Source: Roseomonas sp.
GTDB taxonomy: Bacteria > Pseudomonadota > Alphaproteobacteria > Acetobacterales > Acetobacteraceae
Length of the DNA: 64,000 bases
Direction: 5' to 3'
NCBI GenBank assembly: GCA_020249285.1
Contig: JADCFX010000035.1
Coordinates: 62,001 to 126,000 of the forward strand
The notes below the pieces were generated by a model. The model ran no database searches. It worked only from the letters and a program-made list of their open reading frames with translations, and was not told the DNA's origin. The translations under genes were made by a program, and so were the position numbers. Shown here in pieces: positions 46,960 to 56,666 of the stretch. Position 1 is the stretch's first letter; every line of letters begins with the position of its first letter.

Positions 46960-47438
46960 GCCAAACCCCAACCTCGCGCCAGGGCGATCTGCGCCACCAG
47001 CGCATGGGCGGCTTCAATGCCCTTGTTCATGCGATCAGGGCGCGAACGCGCCTCTGCCTGTGCGAGTGTGTCCACCGTCAGCAAGCCAAGGCCAATCGGC
47101 GCGCCGCTTTCCACCGCGATATCCATGATACCCTTGCAGATGGCATCACAGATGAAGGTGTAGTGATCCGTCTCACCCTTCACCACGCAGCCCAGCAGCA
47201 AATAACCATCCCAGCGGCGCCTCGCCTTCATTGCCATGCGGAGTGCGGCGGGCAATTCAAACCCGCCCGCGACTTCCACGGTTTCCACCTCGGCCTTCAA
47301 ATCCTGGAATACCGCCATGGCACCAAGGCGCATGCCTTCGACAACATTGCGGTAATAGGGCGCCTGGATCACCAGAATGCGCGGTGCGTCGCCGGCAAGA
47401 TGCGCGCGGCCGCGCGTGGGGGAATTAATCGTGCTCAT
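46956..47438 (-). CDS. ribH: 6,7-dimethyl-8-ribityllumazine synthase
   Basis: 160 residues. Active-site segments: VEVAGGFELPAALRMAM and LLGCVVKGETDHYTFIC with the catalytic His. It joins the pyrimidine precursor and 3,4-dihydroxy-2-butanone 4-phosphate. Overlaps ribB and nusB by 4 bp each, so it is tightly coupled in the riboflavin operon. Confidence 0.95.
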   Translation of the reverse strand: MSTINSPTRGRAHLAGDAPRILVIQAPYYRNVVEGMRLGAMAVFQDLKAEVETVEVAGGFELPAALRMAMKARRRWDGYLLLGCVVKGETDHYTFICDAICKGIMDIAVESGAPIGLGLLTVDTLAQAEARSRPDRMNKGIEAAHALVAQIALARGWGLA

Positions 47439-48574
47439 GGTATTTTCTCCGAAGGAAGGGGGCGGGTTTCCAGCACTTGCAGGCCATAGCCTTCAAGCCC
47501 AATCAGTGGGCGGGGGTTATTGGAAAGCCGGATGATGCGCTTCACACCAAGATCTTCCAGGATCTGCGCGCCAATGCCGTAATCGCGGATTTCCGGCGCA
47601 ATCGCATTCGTGGCGCCGCGCTTCAGGCGAATGGAAAGCGCATCGGGGCGCGGATCGCGCAGCAGCACCACCACGCCGCGCCCTGCCGCATCAATCATGC
47701 GCATCGCCGCATGCAAATCGCCAAGCCCGCGGCCGGAGACAATTTCGCGGAACAGAGACGCCGCATGCATGCGCACCAGCACCGGCGCATCACTGCTGAC
47801 ATCACCCTTCACCAGCGCCAAATGCTCACCAGGTGCTGCCGTGCTTTCATAGACAATGGCGCGCCAGGTGCCGCCGATGGCTTGTTCAACTTCGCCTTCC
47901 TGCACGCGGCGCACCAGCTTTTCCGTGCGGCGGCGATGCGCGATCAAATCCGCAATCGTGCCAAGCTTCAGGCCATGATGCTGCGCGAAGGCCACCAAAT
48001 CCGGCATCCGCGCCATGGTGCCGTCATCATTCATGATCTCACAAATCACGCCGGAAGGATTGAGCCCCGCAAGACGCGCGAAATCCACCGCCGCTTCCGT
48101 GTGCCCCGTACGCACCAGTGTGCCCCCTTCCCGCGCCACCAGCGGAAAGACATGGCCAGGGGTGACGATATGTTCCCGCCCCAATTCAGGATTGATCGCA
48201 ACAGCGACGGTCCGCGCGCGATCAGCCGCAGAAATGCCAGTAGTGACGCCATCACGCGCTTCAATGGAAACGGTGAAGGCGGTTTCATGCCGCGTGCCAT
48301 TGGATTGCGCCATCAGCGGCAGGCCCAGCTGATCCACCCGCGCACGCGTCATGGTAAGGCAGATCAGGCCGCGCGCATAACGCGCCATGAAATTGATCGC
48401 ATCCGGCGTCGCGAATTGCGCGGGGATGACAAGATCACCCTCATTCTCGCGGTCTTCGTCATCCACCAGGATGAACATGCGCCCGCGGCGCGCTTCTTCC
48501 AGCAATTCCTCGGTCGGCGAGATGAAGTCAGCGAAGGAAGTGCTTATGGCGGTATTGCGTGAATGGGAAGTCAT
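47435..48574 (-). CDS. ribB: 3,4-dihydroxy-2-butanone-4-phosphate synthase fused to a degenerate GTP cyclohydrolase II domain (RibBX-like)
   Basis: 379 residues. The RibB half (to ~215) is intact: ILVDDEDRENEGDLVIPA, HETAFTVSIEARDGVTTGIS, RTGHTEAAVDFARLAGL. The C-terminal half keeps the RibA outline (RDYGIGAQILEDLGV, LSNNPRPLIGLEGYGL) but lacks the zinc ligands: the HSEC segment reads VRMHAASLF, and no RCDCG-type cysteines follow. GTP cyclohydrolase II activity is therefore unlikely, so a separate RibA must exist. Overlaps ribE and ribH by 4 bp. Confidence 0.93.
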   Translation of the reverse strand: MTSHSRNTAISTSFADFISPTEELLEEARRGRMFILVDDEDRENEGDLVIPAQFATPDAINFMARYARGLICLTMTRARVDQLGLPLMAQSNGTRHETAFTVSIEARDGVTTGISAADRARTVAVAINPELGREHIVTPGHVFPLVAREGGTLVRTGHTEAAVDFARLAGLNPSGVICEIMNDDGTMARMPDLVAFAQHHGLKLGTIADLIAHRRRTEKLVRRVQEGEVEQAIGGTWRAIVYESTAAPGEHLALVKGDVSSDAPVLVRMHAASLFREIVSGRGLGDLHAAMRMIDAAGRGVVVLLRDPRPDALSIRLKRGATNAIAPEIRDYGIGAQILEDLGVKRIIRLSNNPRPLIGLEGYGLQVLETRPLPSEKIP

Positions 48575-49182
48575 GTCCTGAACTCCAACATGCGGGCGAC
48601 GTAACGGGCCAGCGTGTCTATTTCGATGTTGACGCGATCACCGGGCTGCAACGTGCCAAAGCCCGTCATCGCGGCGGTATGGGGGATGATGTTGACGCCG
48701 AATGTCGCGCCGTCAACCTCATTTACGGTCAGCGAAACGCCATCAAGCGCGACCGATCCCTTGGGCGCGATGAAAGGCGCCAGGGCTTCCGGCGCGCGGA
48801 AGCGCCAACGGACCGAGGCATTTTCGGGCGTCGCGGAAATCACCGCCGCCACGCCATCCACATGGCCCGAGACCAAATGCCCGCCCAATTCATCACCCAG
48901 TTTCAGCGCGCGTTCCAGATTGACCTTGGCGCCTTTCTTCCAGGCGCCCAAAGTGGTTTTGGCAACCGTCTCGGCCGAGGCATCCACGCTGAAGGAATCC
49001 GCTGACAACTGCACCACCGTCAGGCAAACGCCCGAACAGCAAATGGAAGCGCCCAGGACAGCCGGCGTTGGTTGCAGCAAGAAATCGGGGGTCACACCCA
49101 TCACCAGGCGCAGATCGTGGCCACCGCCAATCGGCTGTACCTCTCTGACCGTGCCAAGCGCTGTGACAATGCCGGTGAACAT
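48571..49182 (-). CDS. ribE: Riboflavin synthase, alpha chain
   Basis: 203 residues: two lumazine-binding repeats. It starts MFTGIVTALGTVREV, and the second repeat follows HLVSGHVDGVAAV and DGVSLTVNEVDG. It dismutates two lumazines to riboflavin. The ATG at 49182 is fixed by the canonical MFTGIV start. It lies 4 bp after ribD. Confidence 0.95.
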   Translation of the reverse strand: MFTGIVTALGTVREVQPIGGGHDLRLVMGVTPDFLLQPTPAVLGASICCSGVCLTVVQLSADSFSVDASAETVAKTTLGAWKKGAKVNLERALKLGDELGGHLVSGHVDGVAAVISATPENASVRWRFRAPEALAPFIAPKGSVALDGVSLTVNEVDGATFGVNIIPHTAAMTGFGTLQPGDRVNIEIDTLARYVARMLEFRT

Positions 49183-49186
49183 GGCG

Positions 49187-50290
49187 CTAATCCCCAATAC
49201 GTTCGAATTCAGAGAGCATATCATCGCCAATGGGCCTGAACCCCGTGCGACGAAAACGAGGCATGGCGCTGAGCGCGGCAAGACGCAAGCCCTCAGTTGC
49301 CGGATGCCCATCGCCACCCATCACGGCGGGGGCGTGAAACCAGACCAGCCGGTCCACCAAGCCCTGCCGCAGCAGCGCCGCCGCCAGCCCCGCGCCGCCT
49401 TCGGCCAACACGCGGGTCACGCCGCGCCGGCCAAGGGCGCGGAGCAAAGACGGCAGATCCAGCCCGCCAGCCGCATGGGCGGGGGCGGTGATGATATCCG
49501 CCCCGGCGGCAATGAAGGGCGCCTGCGCTGCCGGTGGATGGCCGGGCGCGGTAATCACCAGCACCGGCGCCACCTCCGCGCTTTGCACCAACCGGGAGCT
49601 GTGCGGCGTGCGCAGCCTGGTATCCGCCACCACGCGCAACATGGGCACGCGTTCCATGCCTGGAAGCCGGCAAGTCAGGTCCGGGTCATCGGCGAGCACG
49701 GTGCCGGAACCCACCAAAATCGCATCATGCCGCGCGCGCAGCGCATGCACTTCGCGCCGCGCCGCTTCCCCGGTGATCCAGCGGCTTTCACCGGAAGCCG
49801 TCGCGATGCGGCCATCCAAGGTAGAGGCTAATTTCAGCGTCACCACCGGCATGCCCGCCTGGATACGGCGGAAAAAACCGGCATTGAGCGCGCGGGCTTC
49901 GGCTTCCAGCAAGCCTTCTTCCACGGCAATCCCGGCACCGCGCAGCATGGCCAGGCCGCGGCCATTCACGCGCGGATCAGGATCACGCATCGCCATCACC
50001 ACACGGGCAACGCCGGCTTCCGCCAAAGCCTCACAACAGGGTGGCGTGCGACCGTGATGGGAACAGGGCTCCAGCGTAACATAAGCCGTGGCGCCGCGCG
50101 CGGCATCGCCAGCACGGCGCAAAGCTTCGGTTTCAGCATGGGGCCTACCGCCGGGCTGGGTCCACCCGCGCCCAATCACGCGGCCTTCCTTCACCAACAC
50201 GCAGCCCACGGCAGGGTTCGGCCAGGCATTGCCCAGGCCCCGCCGCGCCAGGGCGAGTGCCGCGCGCATGTGAAGCAGATCATCATTCAT
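49187..50290 (-). CDS. ribD: Bifunctional riboflavin deaminase/reductase RibD
   Basis: 367 residues. The N-terminal deaminase has HAETEAL (His51, Glu53) and the zinc cysteines in LEPCSHHGRTPPC (Cys76, Cys85). The C-terminal reductase has LKLASTLDGRIATASGESRWIT and VLAEGGAGLAAALL. It carries out the second and third steps of the pyrimidine branch. It lies 33 bp after nrdR; no FMN riboswitch fits in that gap. Confidence 0.95.
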   Translation of the reverse strand: MNDDLLHMRAALALARRGLGNAWPNPAVGCVLVKEGRVIGRGWTQPGGRPHAETEALRRAGDAARGATAYVTLEPCSHHGRTPPCCEALAEAGVARVVMAMRDPDPRVNGRGLAMLRGAGIAVEEGLLEAEARALNAGFFRRIQAGMPVVTLKLASTLDGRIATASGESRWITGEAARREVHALRARHDAILVGSGTVLADDPDLTCRLPGMERVPMLRVVADTRLRTPHSSRLVQSAEVAPVLVITAPGHPPAAQAPFIAAGADIITAPAHAAGGLDLPSLLRALGRRGVTRVLAEGGAGLAAALLRQGLVDRLVWFHAPAVMGGDGHPATEGLRLAALSAMPRFRRTGFRPIGDDMLSEFERIGD

Positions 50291-50323
50291 CGCAGCATCA
50301 TCTAGGAAGGCGCCAAAGCAGCG

Positions 50324-50779
50324 CTATTCCTTCCGTCCCAATTCGCCCAAAAAGGACTGGAAATCCTTCGCCTCGCCAAAATTGCGATAGACGCTGGCGA
50401 AGCGCACATAGGCCACCTGGTCCAATTCCTTCAGCGTTTCCATCACAATCTCCCCGATCTTGTTGGAGGGGATGTCGCTTTCGCCTTCGGTTTCCAGGCG
50501 CCGCTGGATGGAATTGACTAGTTTTTCGATGCGGTCTTCATCCACCGGGCGTTTGCGGAGTGCCACGCGAATGGACCGCGCAAGCTTTTCCCGTTCAAAC
50601 GGCACGCGCCGGCCATCGGTTTTGATGATGGTAATCTCGCGCAGTTGCACCCGTTCAAACGTCGTGAAGCGCGCGCCGCATTCTGTGCAGGCGCGGCGGC
50701 GGCGAATGGCCGCGCTATCTTCCGCCGGGCGGCTATCCTTCACCTGCGTATCGTCAAATCCGCAGAAGGGGCACTTCAT
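50324..50779 (-). CDS. nrdR: Transcriptional repressor NrdR
   Basis: 151 residues. Zinc ribbon with Cys3, Cys6, Cys31 and Cys34 ([10 protein letters not shown] ... CTECGARF), then an ATP-cone ([20 protein letters not shown] onward). It represses ribonucleotide reductase genes according to ATP/dATP. Its start overlaps the glyA stop by 4 bp; glyA-nrdR-ribD is a conserved alphaproteobacterial order. Confidence 0.96.
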   Translation of the reverse strand: MKCPFCGFDDTQVKDSRPAEDSAAIRRRRACTECGARFTTFERVQLREITIIKTDGRRVPFEREKLARSIRVALRKRPVDEDRIEKLVNSIQRRLETEGESDIPSNKIGEIVMETLKELDQVAYVRFASVYRNFGEAKDFQSFLGELGRKE

Positions 50780-52113
50780 GCCGGATAGATCGGGAAGCGA
50801 TGGCAGAGCTCCATCACCCGCACCTTCACCGAAGCTTCCACCGCGCCATTGCCGACTTCATCATTGGCCCGCGCCGCGCCATCCAGCACTTCGCCGATCA
50901 GCTTGCCAATCTGGCGGAATTCCGCCTCTCCAAAGCCACGCGTGGTACCGGCGGGCGTGCCGAGGCGCACCCCCGATGTCACCATCGGCTTTTCGGGGTC
51001 AAAGGGAATCGCATTCTTGTTGCAGGTCAGATGCGCGCGATTGAGCGCCGCTTCCGCGACCTTACCGGTCAGCTTCTTGGGCCGCAGATCAACAAGCAAC
51101 AAATGATTATCCGTGCCGCCCGTCACCAGATCCAAACCTTGTGCCTGTAATTCCCCCGCCAGCGCCTTGGCATTGGCGACGATCTGGCGCGAATAGGTGC
51201 GGAATTCCGGGCGCAGCGCTTCACCGAAGGCAACCGCCTTGGCCGCGATCACATGCATCAGCGGCCCGCCTTGCAGGCCCGGGAAAACAGCGGAGTTGAA
51301 TTTCTTCGCCAGCGCTTCGTCATTCGTCAAAATCATGCCGCCGCGCGGGCCACGCAAAGTCTTATGCGTGGTGGTGGTGGCCACATGCGCATGGGGGAAG
51401 GGCGAAGGATGCGCGCCGCCGGCAACCAGGCCCGCGAAATGCGCCATATCCACCAAAAAATAGGCGCCGACTTCATCGGCAATGGCGCGGAAGGCCGCGA
51501 AATCCCAAATGCGGGCATAGGCGCTGCCGCCGGCGATGATCAGCTTTGGCTTTGCTTCGCGCGCAATGCGCGCGACTTCCGCCATATCAATCTGCTGGTC
51601 TTCGCGGCGCACCGTATAGGGCACCGGCTTGAACCATTTGCCGGAAAGATTTGCGGGTGACCCATGCGTCAAATGCCCACCGGCCGCCAGATCAAGCCCC
51701 ATGATGCAATCGCCTGGCTGCAGCAGCGCCAGGAAAACCGCCTGATTGGCCTGCGCGCCCGAATGCGGCTGCACATTGGCGAAGCCACACCCAAACAGCT
51801 TGCAGGCGCGTTCAATGGCCAGACGTTCGGCGATATCCACCGCCTCGCAACCGCCGTAATACCGCCGGCCCGGATAGCCTTCGGCGTATTTATTCGTCAT
51901 CACCGACCCCTGCGCTTCCATCACGGCGCGGGAGACGATGTTTTCTGAGGCGATCAGCTCAATCCCATCCTGTTCGCGTTCCAATTCCTGCGCCACGGCA
52001 GCGGCGATTTCAGGATCGGATGCGGCGAGGCTCGCGGTGAAAAAGCCGGCAGGGGGCGGGGCGGCGCCGAGGCCTTCCGGCGCACGGACCAGGGCAGGGA
52101 GGGGAGTTTTCAT
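50776..52113 (-). CDS. glyA: Serine hydroxymethyltransferase
   Basis: 445 residues, slightly longer than usual because of a Pro/Ala-rich N-terminal extension of about 25 residues. [20 protein letters not shown] and [15 protein letters not shown] open the PLP fold; the Schiff-base lysine is in [14 protein letters not shown]. It interconverts serine and glycine, loading tetrahydrofolate with one-carbon units. It has no clear ribosome site and overlaps rpiB by 4 bp, so it likely depends on translational coupling. Confidence 0.96.
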   Translation of the reverse strand: MKTPLPALVRAPEGLGAAPPPAGFFTASLAASDPEIAAAVAQELEREQDGIELIASENIVSRAVMEAQGSVMTNKYAEGYPGRRYYGGCEAVDIAERLAIERACKLFGCGFANVQPHSGAQANQAVFLALLQPGDCIMGLDLAAGGHLTHGSPANLSGKWFKPVPYTVRREDQQIDMAEVARIAREAKPKLIIAGGSAYARIWDFAAFRAIADEVGAYFLVDMAHFAGLVAGGAHPSPFPHAHVATTTTHKTLRGPRGGMILTNDEALAKKFNSAVFPGLQGGPLMHVIAAKAVAFGEALRPEFRTYSRQIVANAKALAGELQAQGLDLVTGGTDNHLLLVDLRPKKLTGKVAEAALNRAHLTCNKNAIPFDPEKPMVTSGVRLGTPAGTTRGFGEAEFRQIGKLIGEVLDGAARANDEVGNGAVEASVKVRVMELCHRFPIYPA

Positions 52114-52577
52114 GACGTTGTTTTTGCGCCCGCCGCGCCCTGCTTGGCAAGCGCTGGATCAAGTTTTTGTACCCGCCCGAGATGCCGCCCGCCTTCAAAG
52201 GGTGAGGCCAGAAAGGCCCGGATGGCATCCAGCGCGACCTCAATCCCCGTTGTGCGGGCGCCGAGGCAGGCGATGTTGGCGTTGTTATGCGCGCGGGTGA
52301 GCCGCGCTTCGGTCGCGTTATGCAGCACGGCAGCGCGAATGCCGGGGTGGCGATTGGCGGCCATCGCCATACCAATCCCGGTACCGCAGACTAGAATGCC
52401 GAAGCCTTCGGTGCCCGTCACACGCTCACACACCGCATGGGCGAAATCCGGGTAATCCACCGATGCTGGGCCATGGGTGCCGAGATCATCAAATGCCAGC
52501 CCCTCGGCCTCCAGCGCTGATTTCAGCGCCTGTTTGAGCGGCAGGCCGGCATGGTCGGACGCGATGGGGATGGGCAT
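52110..52577 (-). CDS. rpiB: Ribose-5-phosphate isomerase B
   Basis: 155 residues. SDHAG (7-11) binds phosphate and [15 protein letters not shown] holds the catalytic Cys. [12 protein letters not shown] is also conserved. It interconverts ribose 5-phosphate and ribulose 5-phosphate, the latter a riboflavin precursor used by RibB downstream. Confidence 0.95.
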   Translation of the reverse strand: MPIPIASDHAGLPLKQALKSALEAEGLAFDDLGTHGPASVDYPDFAHAVCERVTGTEGFGILVCGTGIGMAMAANRHPGIRAAVLHNATEARLTRAHNNANIACLGARTTGIEVALDAIRAFLASPFEGGRHLGRVQKLDPALAKQGAAGAKTTS

Positions 52578-52644
52578 GGGCGGGGGCTCCGTTGGCCGGG
52601 AGATGTCGCTTTAACGGAAAACCTGCCGATTCGCAGCCTGGGAT

Positions 52645-53307
52645 TCAGCCGAAAACTTGTCCCCAAGCATGGCGCAGCGCCTGATCCACCTCAGCCATGC
52701 TGGCCGGAATGCCAAGCGCATGCAGGCTGGTGACGCCATGTTCCGCAATGCCGCAGGGCACAATGCCGCCGAAATGGCCGAGATCAGGCGCCACATTCAG
52801 CGCCACGCCATGCCAGGACACCCAGCGGGTCACACGCACGCCAATGGCGCCGATCTTGGCTTCCTGCCCTGTCGCGCGATCCGCCACCCAAATGCCAACC
52901 CGGCCTTCGCGCCTTTCGCCCTGCACGCCGAAATGGGCCAGCGTCAGGATCAGCCATTCTTCCAAACCCGCCACAAAGGCGCGCACATCGCGCGCCGGGA
53001 TGCCGCCATGGGCGCGGTGCAGATCCAGCAGCACATACCCTGTGCGCTGCCCCGGCCCGTGATAGGTCCATTGCCCGCCGCGCCCGGCCTCAAACACCGG
53101 AAAGCGTGCATCGCGCAAATCTTCAGCGCGGGCTGATGTTCCGGCGGTATAGCTCGGCGGGTGTTCCACCAGCCACACGGCCTCCCCCGCCATGCCCGCG
53201 CGAATGGCCGCCGCGCGCGCTTCCATACGTGCCAGCGTCTCAGCATAGGGGGTGAGGCCCGGCAGGGTTTCCCATTCAAGGGCGGGCGTTGATGGCAGCG
53301 CATTCAT
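52645..53307 (-). CDS. lipB: Octanoyl-[acyl-carrier-protein]:protein N-octanoyltransferase LipB
   Basis: 220 residues. [20 protein letters not shown], the catalytic Lys in [10 protein letters not shown] and the Cys in [13 protein letters not shown] are all present. It transfers octanoate to lipoyl domains, the first step of lipoate attachment. It is divergent from the tRNA-Leu gene by 30 bp. Confidence 0.95.
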   Translation of the reverse strand: MNALPSTPALEWETLPGLTPYAETLARMEARAAAIRAGMAGEAVWLVEHPPSYTAGTSARAEDLRDARFPVFEAGRGGQWTYHGPGQRTGYVLLDLHRAHGGIPARDVRAFVAGLEEWLILTLAHFGVQGERREGRVGIWVADRATGQEAKIGAIGVRVTRWVSWHGVALNVAPDLGHFGGIVPCGIAEHGVTSLHALGIPASMAEVDQALRHAWGQVFG

Positions 53308-53337
53308 CGGCTATAGCGCCCGCCTTCTACCTGGTTT

Positions 53338-53423
53338 GCGGCCATGGCGGAATGGTAGACGCGCCAGCTTGAGGTGCTGGTGGGGGAAACCCCGTGGAAG
53401 TTCGAATCTTCTTGGCCGCACCA
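53338..53423 (+). tRNA. tRNA-Leu(GAG)
   Basis: Acceptor stem GCGGCCA (53338-53344) pairs with TGGCCGC (53413-53419); the anticodon arm is CCAGC-TTGAGGT-GCTGG with anticodon GAG at 53371-53373; the long variable arm (TGGGGGAAACCCCG) marks a class II tRNA; the T-loop is GTTCGAATC. The 3' CCA (53421-53423) is encoded. It reads CUC and CUU. Confidence 0.96.
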
Positions 53424-53463
53424 TATTTCACTCTTTCGGGTGTTGCCGGGTAAGGGTGCCCTC

Positions 53464-55737
53464 ATGGATGATGATTTCCGCAAAGCCGCGCTGGATTACC
53501 ACCGGCTGCCCCGCCCCGGGAAGCTTTCCATCACGCCGACCAAGCGGATGGAAACCCAGCGCGACCTTGGCCTGGCCTATTCCCCCGGCGTCGCCGCCGC
53601 GTGTGAGGCGATAGCCGCCGACCCGCGCGCTGCTTTTGACTATACCGCGCGCGGCAATCTGGTGGCGGTGATTACCAATGGTACGGCGGTGCTGGGCCTT
53701 GGCGCCATCGGTGCGCTGGCGTCCAAACCCGTGATGGAAGGCAAGGCGGTTCTGTTTCAGAAATTCGCCGGCATTGATTCGATTGACATCGAAATTGACG
53801 AAAAAGACCCCGATAAGCTAATCGAGGTGATTGCCGCGCTGGAACCTTCCTTCGGTGCGATCAATCTGGAAGACATCAAGGCGCCTGAATGCTTTGAGGT
53901 TGAACGGCGGCTGCGTGAACGCATGCGCATTCCGGTTTTTCATGATGACCAGCACGGCACGGCGATTATTGTGGCGGCTGCGGTGCGGAATGCGCTTCTG
54001 CTGCAAGGCAAGCGGCTTGAAGATGTGCGCCTGGTCAATACCGGTGGCGGTGCGGCGGCTTTGGCTTGCCTTGATCTGCTGGTCGCCATGGGCCTGAAGC
54101 GCGAAAACGTGACCATCTGCGATATTGGCGGCGTGGTGCATCGGGGGCGCGATGATCTTGACCCCTACAAGGCGAAATGGGCGATTGAGACCAATGCGCG
54201 CAGTTTGCAGGATGCGCTGCCGGGCGCGGATATCTTCCTTGGCCTTTCCGCACCGCGCGTGCTGAAGCCGGAATGGCTGAAGCTTCTGGCACCCAACCCC
54301 TTAGTCTTGGCGCTGGCCAATCCCGAGCCGGAAATCCTGCCCGAAGCGGTGCGCGCCGCGCGCCCGGATGCGATTGTGGCGACGGGGCGCACGGATTACC
54401 CAAACCAGGTCAATAATGTCCTGTGCTTTCCCTTCATTTTCCGGGGTGCCTTGGATGTCGGCGCCACCACCATCAATGAGGATATGAAGGTCGCCGCCGC
54501 CGATGCCATCGCCGCCTTGGCGCGCGTTGAAGCTTCCGAAGTTGTGGCGGCAGCTTATGGCGGTCAGGCACCGATTTTCGGGCCGGATTACATCATCCCG
54601 AAACCCTTTGATCCACGTTTGATTTTGGAAGTGGCGCCGGCGGTGGCGCGCGCTGCCATGGCAAGCGGTGTGGCCACACGCCCGATTGAGGATTTCAGCG
54701 CCTATCGCCGCCGGCTGGAACGCAATGTCTTCCGTTCTGGCAATTTGATGCGCCCGGTGTTTGAAGCCGCGCGCAAGCGCCCGCGCCGCATCGCCTATGC
54801 GGAAGGTGAGGATGAGCGCACGCTCCGCGCCGTACAATCCGTGTTGGATGAAGGCATTGCCGAACCTTATCTGATTGGCCGCGCCGATGTGATCACCGCG
54901 CGCTGTGAGGCGTTGGGCCTGCGCATGTCGGTCGGCGATAGCGTGAAGGTGCTGGACCCCACGCACGATACGGAAATCTTCGGCCCGCTGGTGGATCTGT
55001 ATCGCAGCAAGGTGTCGCGCCGTGGTGTACCGCCGGATGCTGCCGCGCGCCATGTGGCCACACGCCCTGCGGTTGCGGCTTCACTATTGCTGGAAGCGGG
55101 GCTGGTGGATGCGGCGCTGTGCGGCGGTACGCAGGATTGGATGGACCAGTGGCACCACGTGCTGGACATTATCGGCAAGCGCGATGATGTCGGGCGCGTT
55201 TATGCGGTATCCGGCCTGATTACCCGCAATGGCGAACATATGTTCGTTGTTGATACGCATCTTTGCGTGGAACCCTCTGCCGCACAGATCGCGGAAATGA
55301 CGCTACTGGCCGCCGAACAGGTGCGCGGCTTTGGCTTGCAGCCGAAAGTGGCGTTGCTGTCGCATTCTTCCTTTGGTGCATCGCATGCGCCATCAGCCCG
55401 GCGCATGCGTGAAGCGCTGGCGCTGATCCAGGCGCGTGATCCGGCCTTGGAAGTGGATGGCGAAATGCACGCCGATGCCGCGCTGGTGCCGGCCATTCGC
55501 GACCGCGCCGTGCCGGATGGCAAGCTGACCGGCGCGGCCAATCTGCTGGTGATGCCCGGCATTGATGCCGCGAATATCGCCTTCAACCTGGCCAAGGCCG
55601 CGACCGATGGGCTGCAATTGGGGCCGCTGCTGCTGGGGATGAAAAAGCCCGTGCATGTGCTGGTGCCAAGTGTCACCGCGCGCGGCATCTTGAACCTGAC
55701 CGCGTTGGCGGTGGCCGAGGCGAATAAGGTTGGGTGA
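53464..55737 (+). CDS. maeB: NADP-dependent malic enzyme, hybrid form (second copy)
   Basis: 757 residues, same two-domain layout as the copy at 1502-3805. Catalytic residues are present: Tyr39 (AYSPGV), Lys94 (EGKAVLF), NLED (134-137) and HDDQHG (160-165). The nucleotide loop reads TGGGAAA (193-199) instead of the usual GAGAA. The phosphotransacetylase-like domain starts near residue 440 ([17 protein letters not shown]) and ends [15 protein letters not shown]. It starts 40 bp after tRNA-Leu, so both may share a transcript. The two copies differ throughout, so this is not a recent duplication. Confidence 0.93.
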   Translation: MDDDFRKAALDYHRLPRPGKLSITPTKRMETQRDLGLAYSPGVAAACEAIAADPRAAFDYTARGNLVAVITNGTAVLGLGAIGALASKPVMEGKAVLFQKFAGIDSIDIEIDEKDPDKLIEVIAALEPSFGAINLEDIKAPECFEVERRLRERMRIPVFHDDQHGTAIIVAAAVRNALLLQGKRLEDVRLVNTGGGAAALACLDLLVAMGLKRENVTICDIGGVVHRGRDDLDPYKAKWAIETNARSLQDALPGADIFLGLSAPRVLKPEWLKLLAPNPLVLALANPEPEILPEAVRAARPDAIVATGRTDYPNQVNNVLCFPFIFRGALDVGATTINEDMKVAAADAIAALARVEASEVVAAAYGGQAPIFGPDYIIPKPFDPRLILEVAPAVARAAMASGVATRPIEDFSAYRRRLERNVFRSGNLMRPVFEAARKRPRRIAYAEGEDERTLRAVQSVLDEGIAEPYLIGRADVITARCEALGLRMSVGDSVKVLDPTHDTEIFGPLVDLYRSKVSRRGVPPDAAARHVATRPAVAASLLLEAGLVDAALCGGTQDWMDQWHHVLDIIGKRDDVGRVYAVSGLITRNGEHMFVVDTHLCVEPSAAQIAEMTLLAAEQVRGFGLQPKVALLSHSSFGASHAPSARRMREALALIQARDPALEVDGEMHADAALVPAIRDRAVPDGKLTGAANLLVMPGIDAANIAFNLAKAATDGLQLGPLLLGMKKPVHVLVPSVTARGILNLTALAVAEANKVG

Positions 55738-55842
55738 CAGCATTCCAGACCGGATAAAAACACGGATGAAAAACAGGCTGTGTTTGGCGGATGATAAGGC
55801 GGTGGCGGTAATGGAAACCCGCCGCCCGCCGCTGGCTGCGGC

Positions 55843-56550
55843 ATGATCTCCGATAGCCTTACAAGTATCGTCGATACCGCCGGCAGCCTGGCACTCGCGC
55901 TGCTGCTTGGTGCGGTGATCGGGGCGGAGCGTCAGTATCGGGAGCGTATAGCCTCGCTCCGCACCAATGTTCTGGTCGCGCTTGGTGCGGCGGCCTTTGT
56001 GGATTTGGGCATCCAGATGGCCGGCGGCGATGGCGCTATGCGGGTGCTGGCGAATGTCGTCACTGGGGTCGGCTTCCTCGGCGCCGGGCTGATCCTGAGG
56101 GAAGGCGGGACGATCCGCGGGCTCAACACCGCGGCGACCGTTTGGTGCTCGGCGGCTGTGGGCGCGGCGGCAGGGGCTAACCTGCCGGCACAGGCGATCG
56201 CGATCGCGGCCTTCGTGCTTGTTTGCAACACTGCGCTGCGGCCGCTCGGCATAGTGATTGACCGCCTGCCGATCCGCGATCAAGCGGCTGAGGCGCGCTA
56301 CCAGGTGGCCATCACCGTGCCCGAGCCAGCAGTGGCGGAAGCGCGGGAGGCGCTGAGCCAGGCGCTCTCGGCGGGCGGCTTCCCGGTGGCGGGTTGGGAA
56401 CAGCATGCGTTGCGGGACGGACAGGTGGCGATATTGGCGACCCTGGTCAGCAGTTCCGCCCGGCCGGAGGAGCTGGACGCGGTGGTGGCGCGGTTGCGCC
56501 GGGTGACGGTGGCGACAGACGCAGCCTGGCTGCGGAGCCCTCTTGTCTGA
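55843..56550 (+). CDS. MgtC/SapB family membrane protein
   Basis: 235 residues. GSLALALLLGAVIGAERQYRERIASLRTN and LGAGLILREGGTIRGLNTAATVW are the MgtC signature with about five membrane helices; a soluble C-terminal domain follows from ~145. MgtC proteins affect growth under Mg2+ limitation and inhibit F-type ATP synthase in Salmonella; the role here is unknown. No Mg2+ riboswitch was recognised in the 105-bp upstream gap. Confidence 0.88.
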   Translation: MISDSLTSIVDTAGSLALALLLGAVIGAERQYRERIASLRTNVLVALGAAAFVDLGIQMAGGDGAMRVLANVVTGVGFLGAGLILREGGTIRGLNTAATVWCSAAVGAAAGANLPAQAIAIAAFVLVCNTALRPLGIVIDRLPIRDQAAEARYQVAITVPEPAVAEAREALSQALSAGGFPVAGWEQHALRDGQVAILATLVSSSARPEELDAVVARLRRVTVATDAAWLRSPLV

Positions 56551-56666
56551 CCGGCGCGGCTGAGCAGCAGCCAATTGGCAAGCCTTGAAGATGCTTGGCA
56601 TTGGGCTGCCGCCCGCGGTAACCCTTGTGGCCTTCAACCAGCCCGCCCCACCCCCACATCCCCCCC

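Noticed and set aside
47477..48562. Long open frame antisense to ribB (361 codons)
   Set aside because: It mirrors the ribB coding frame; composition (many His, Arg, Gln) and lack of any family pattern mark it as a GC-driven shadow. The same holds for long antisense frames at 11963-13012, 24747-25835, 33929-35020 and 55393-57024.
50291..50323. FMN riboswitch before ribD
   Set aside because: The gap is 33 bp, too short for the aptamer, and no RFN-like conserved blocks were seen in the operon's leader regions.
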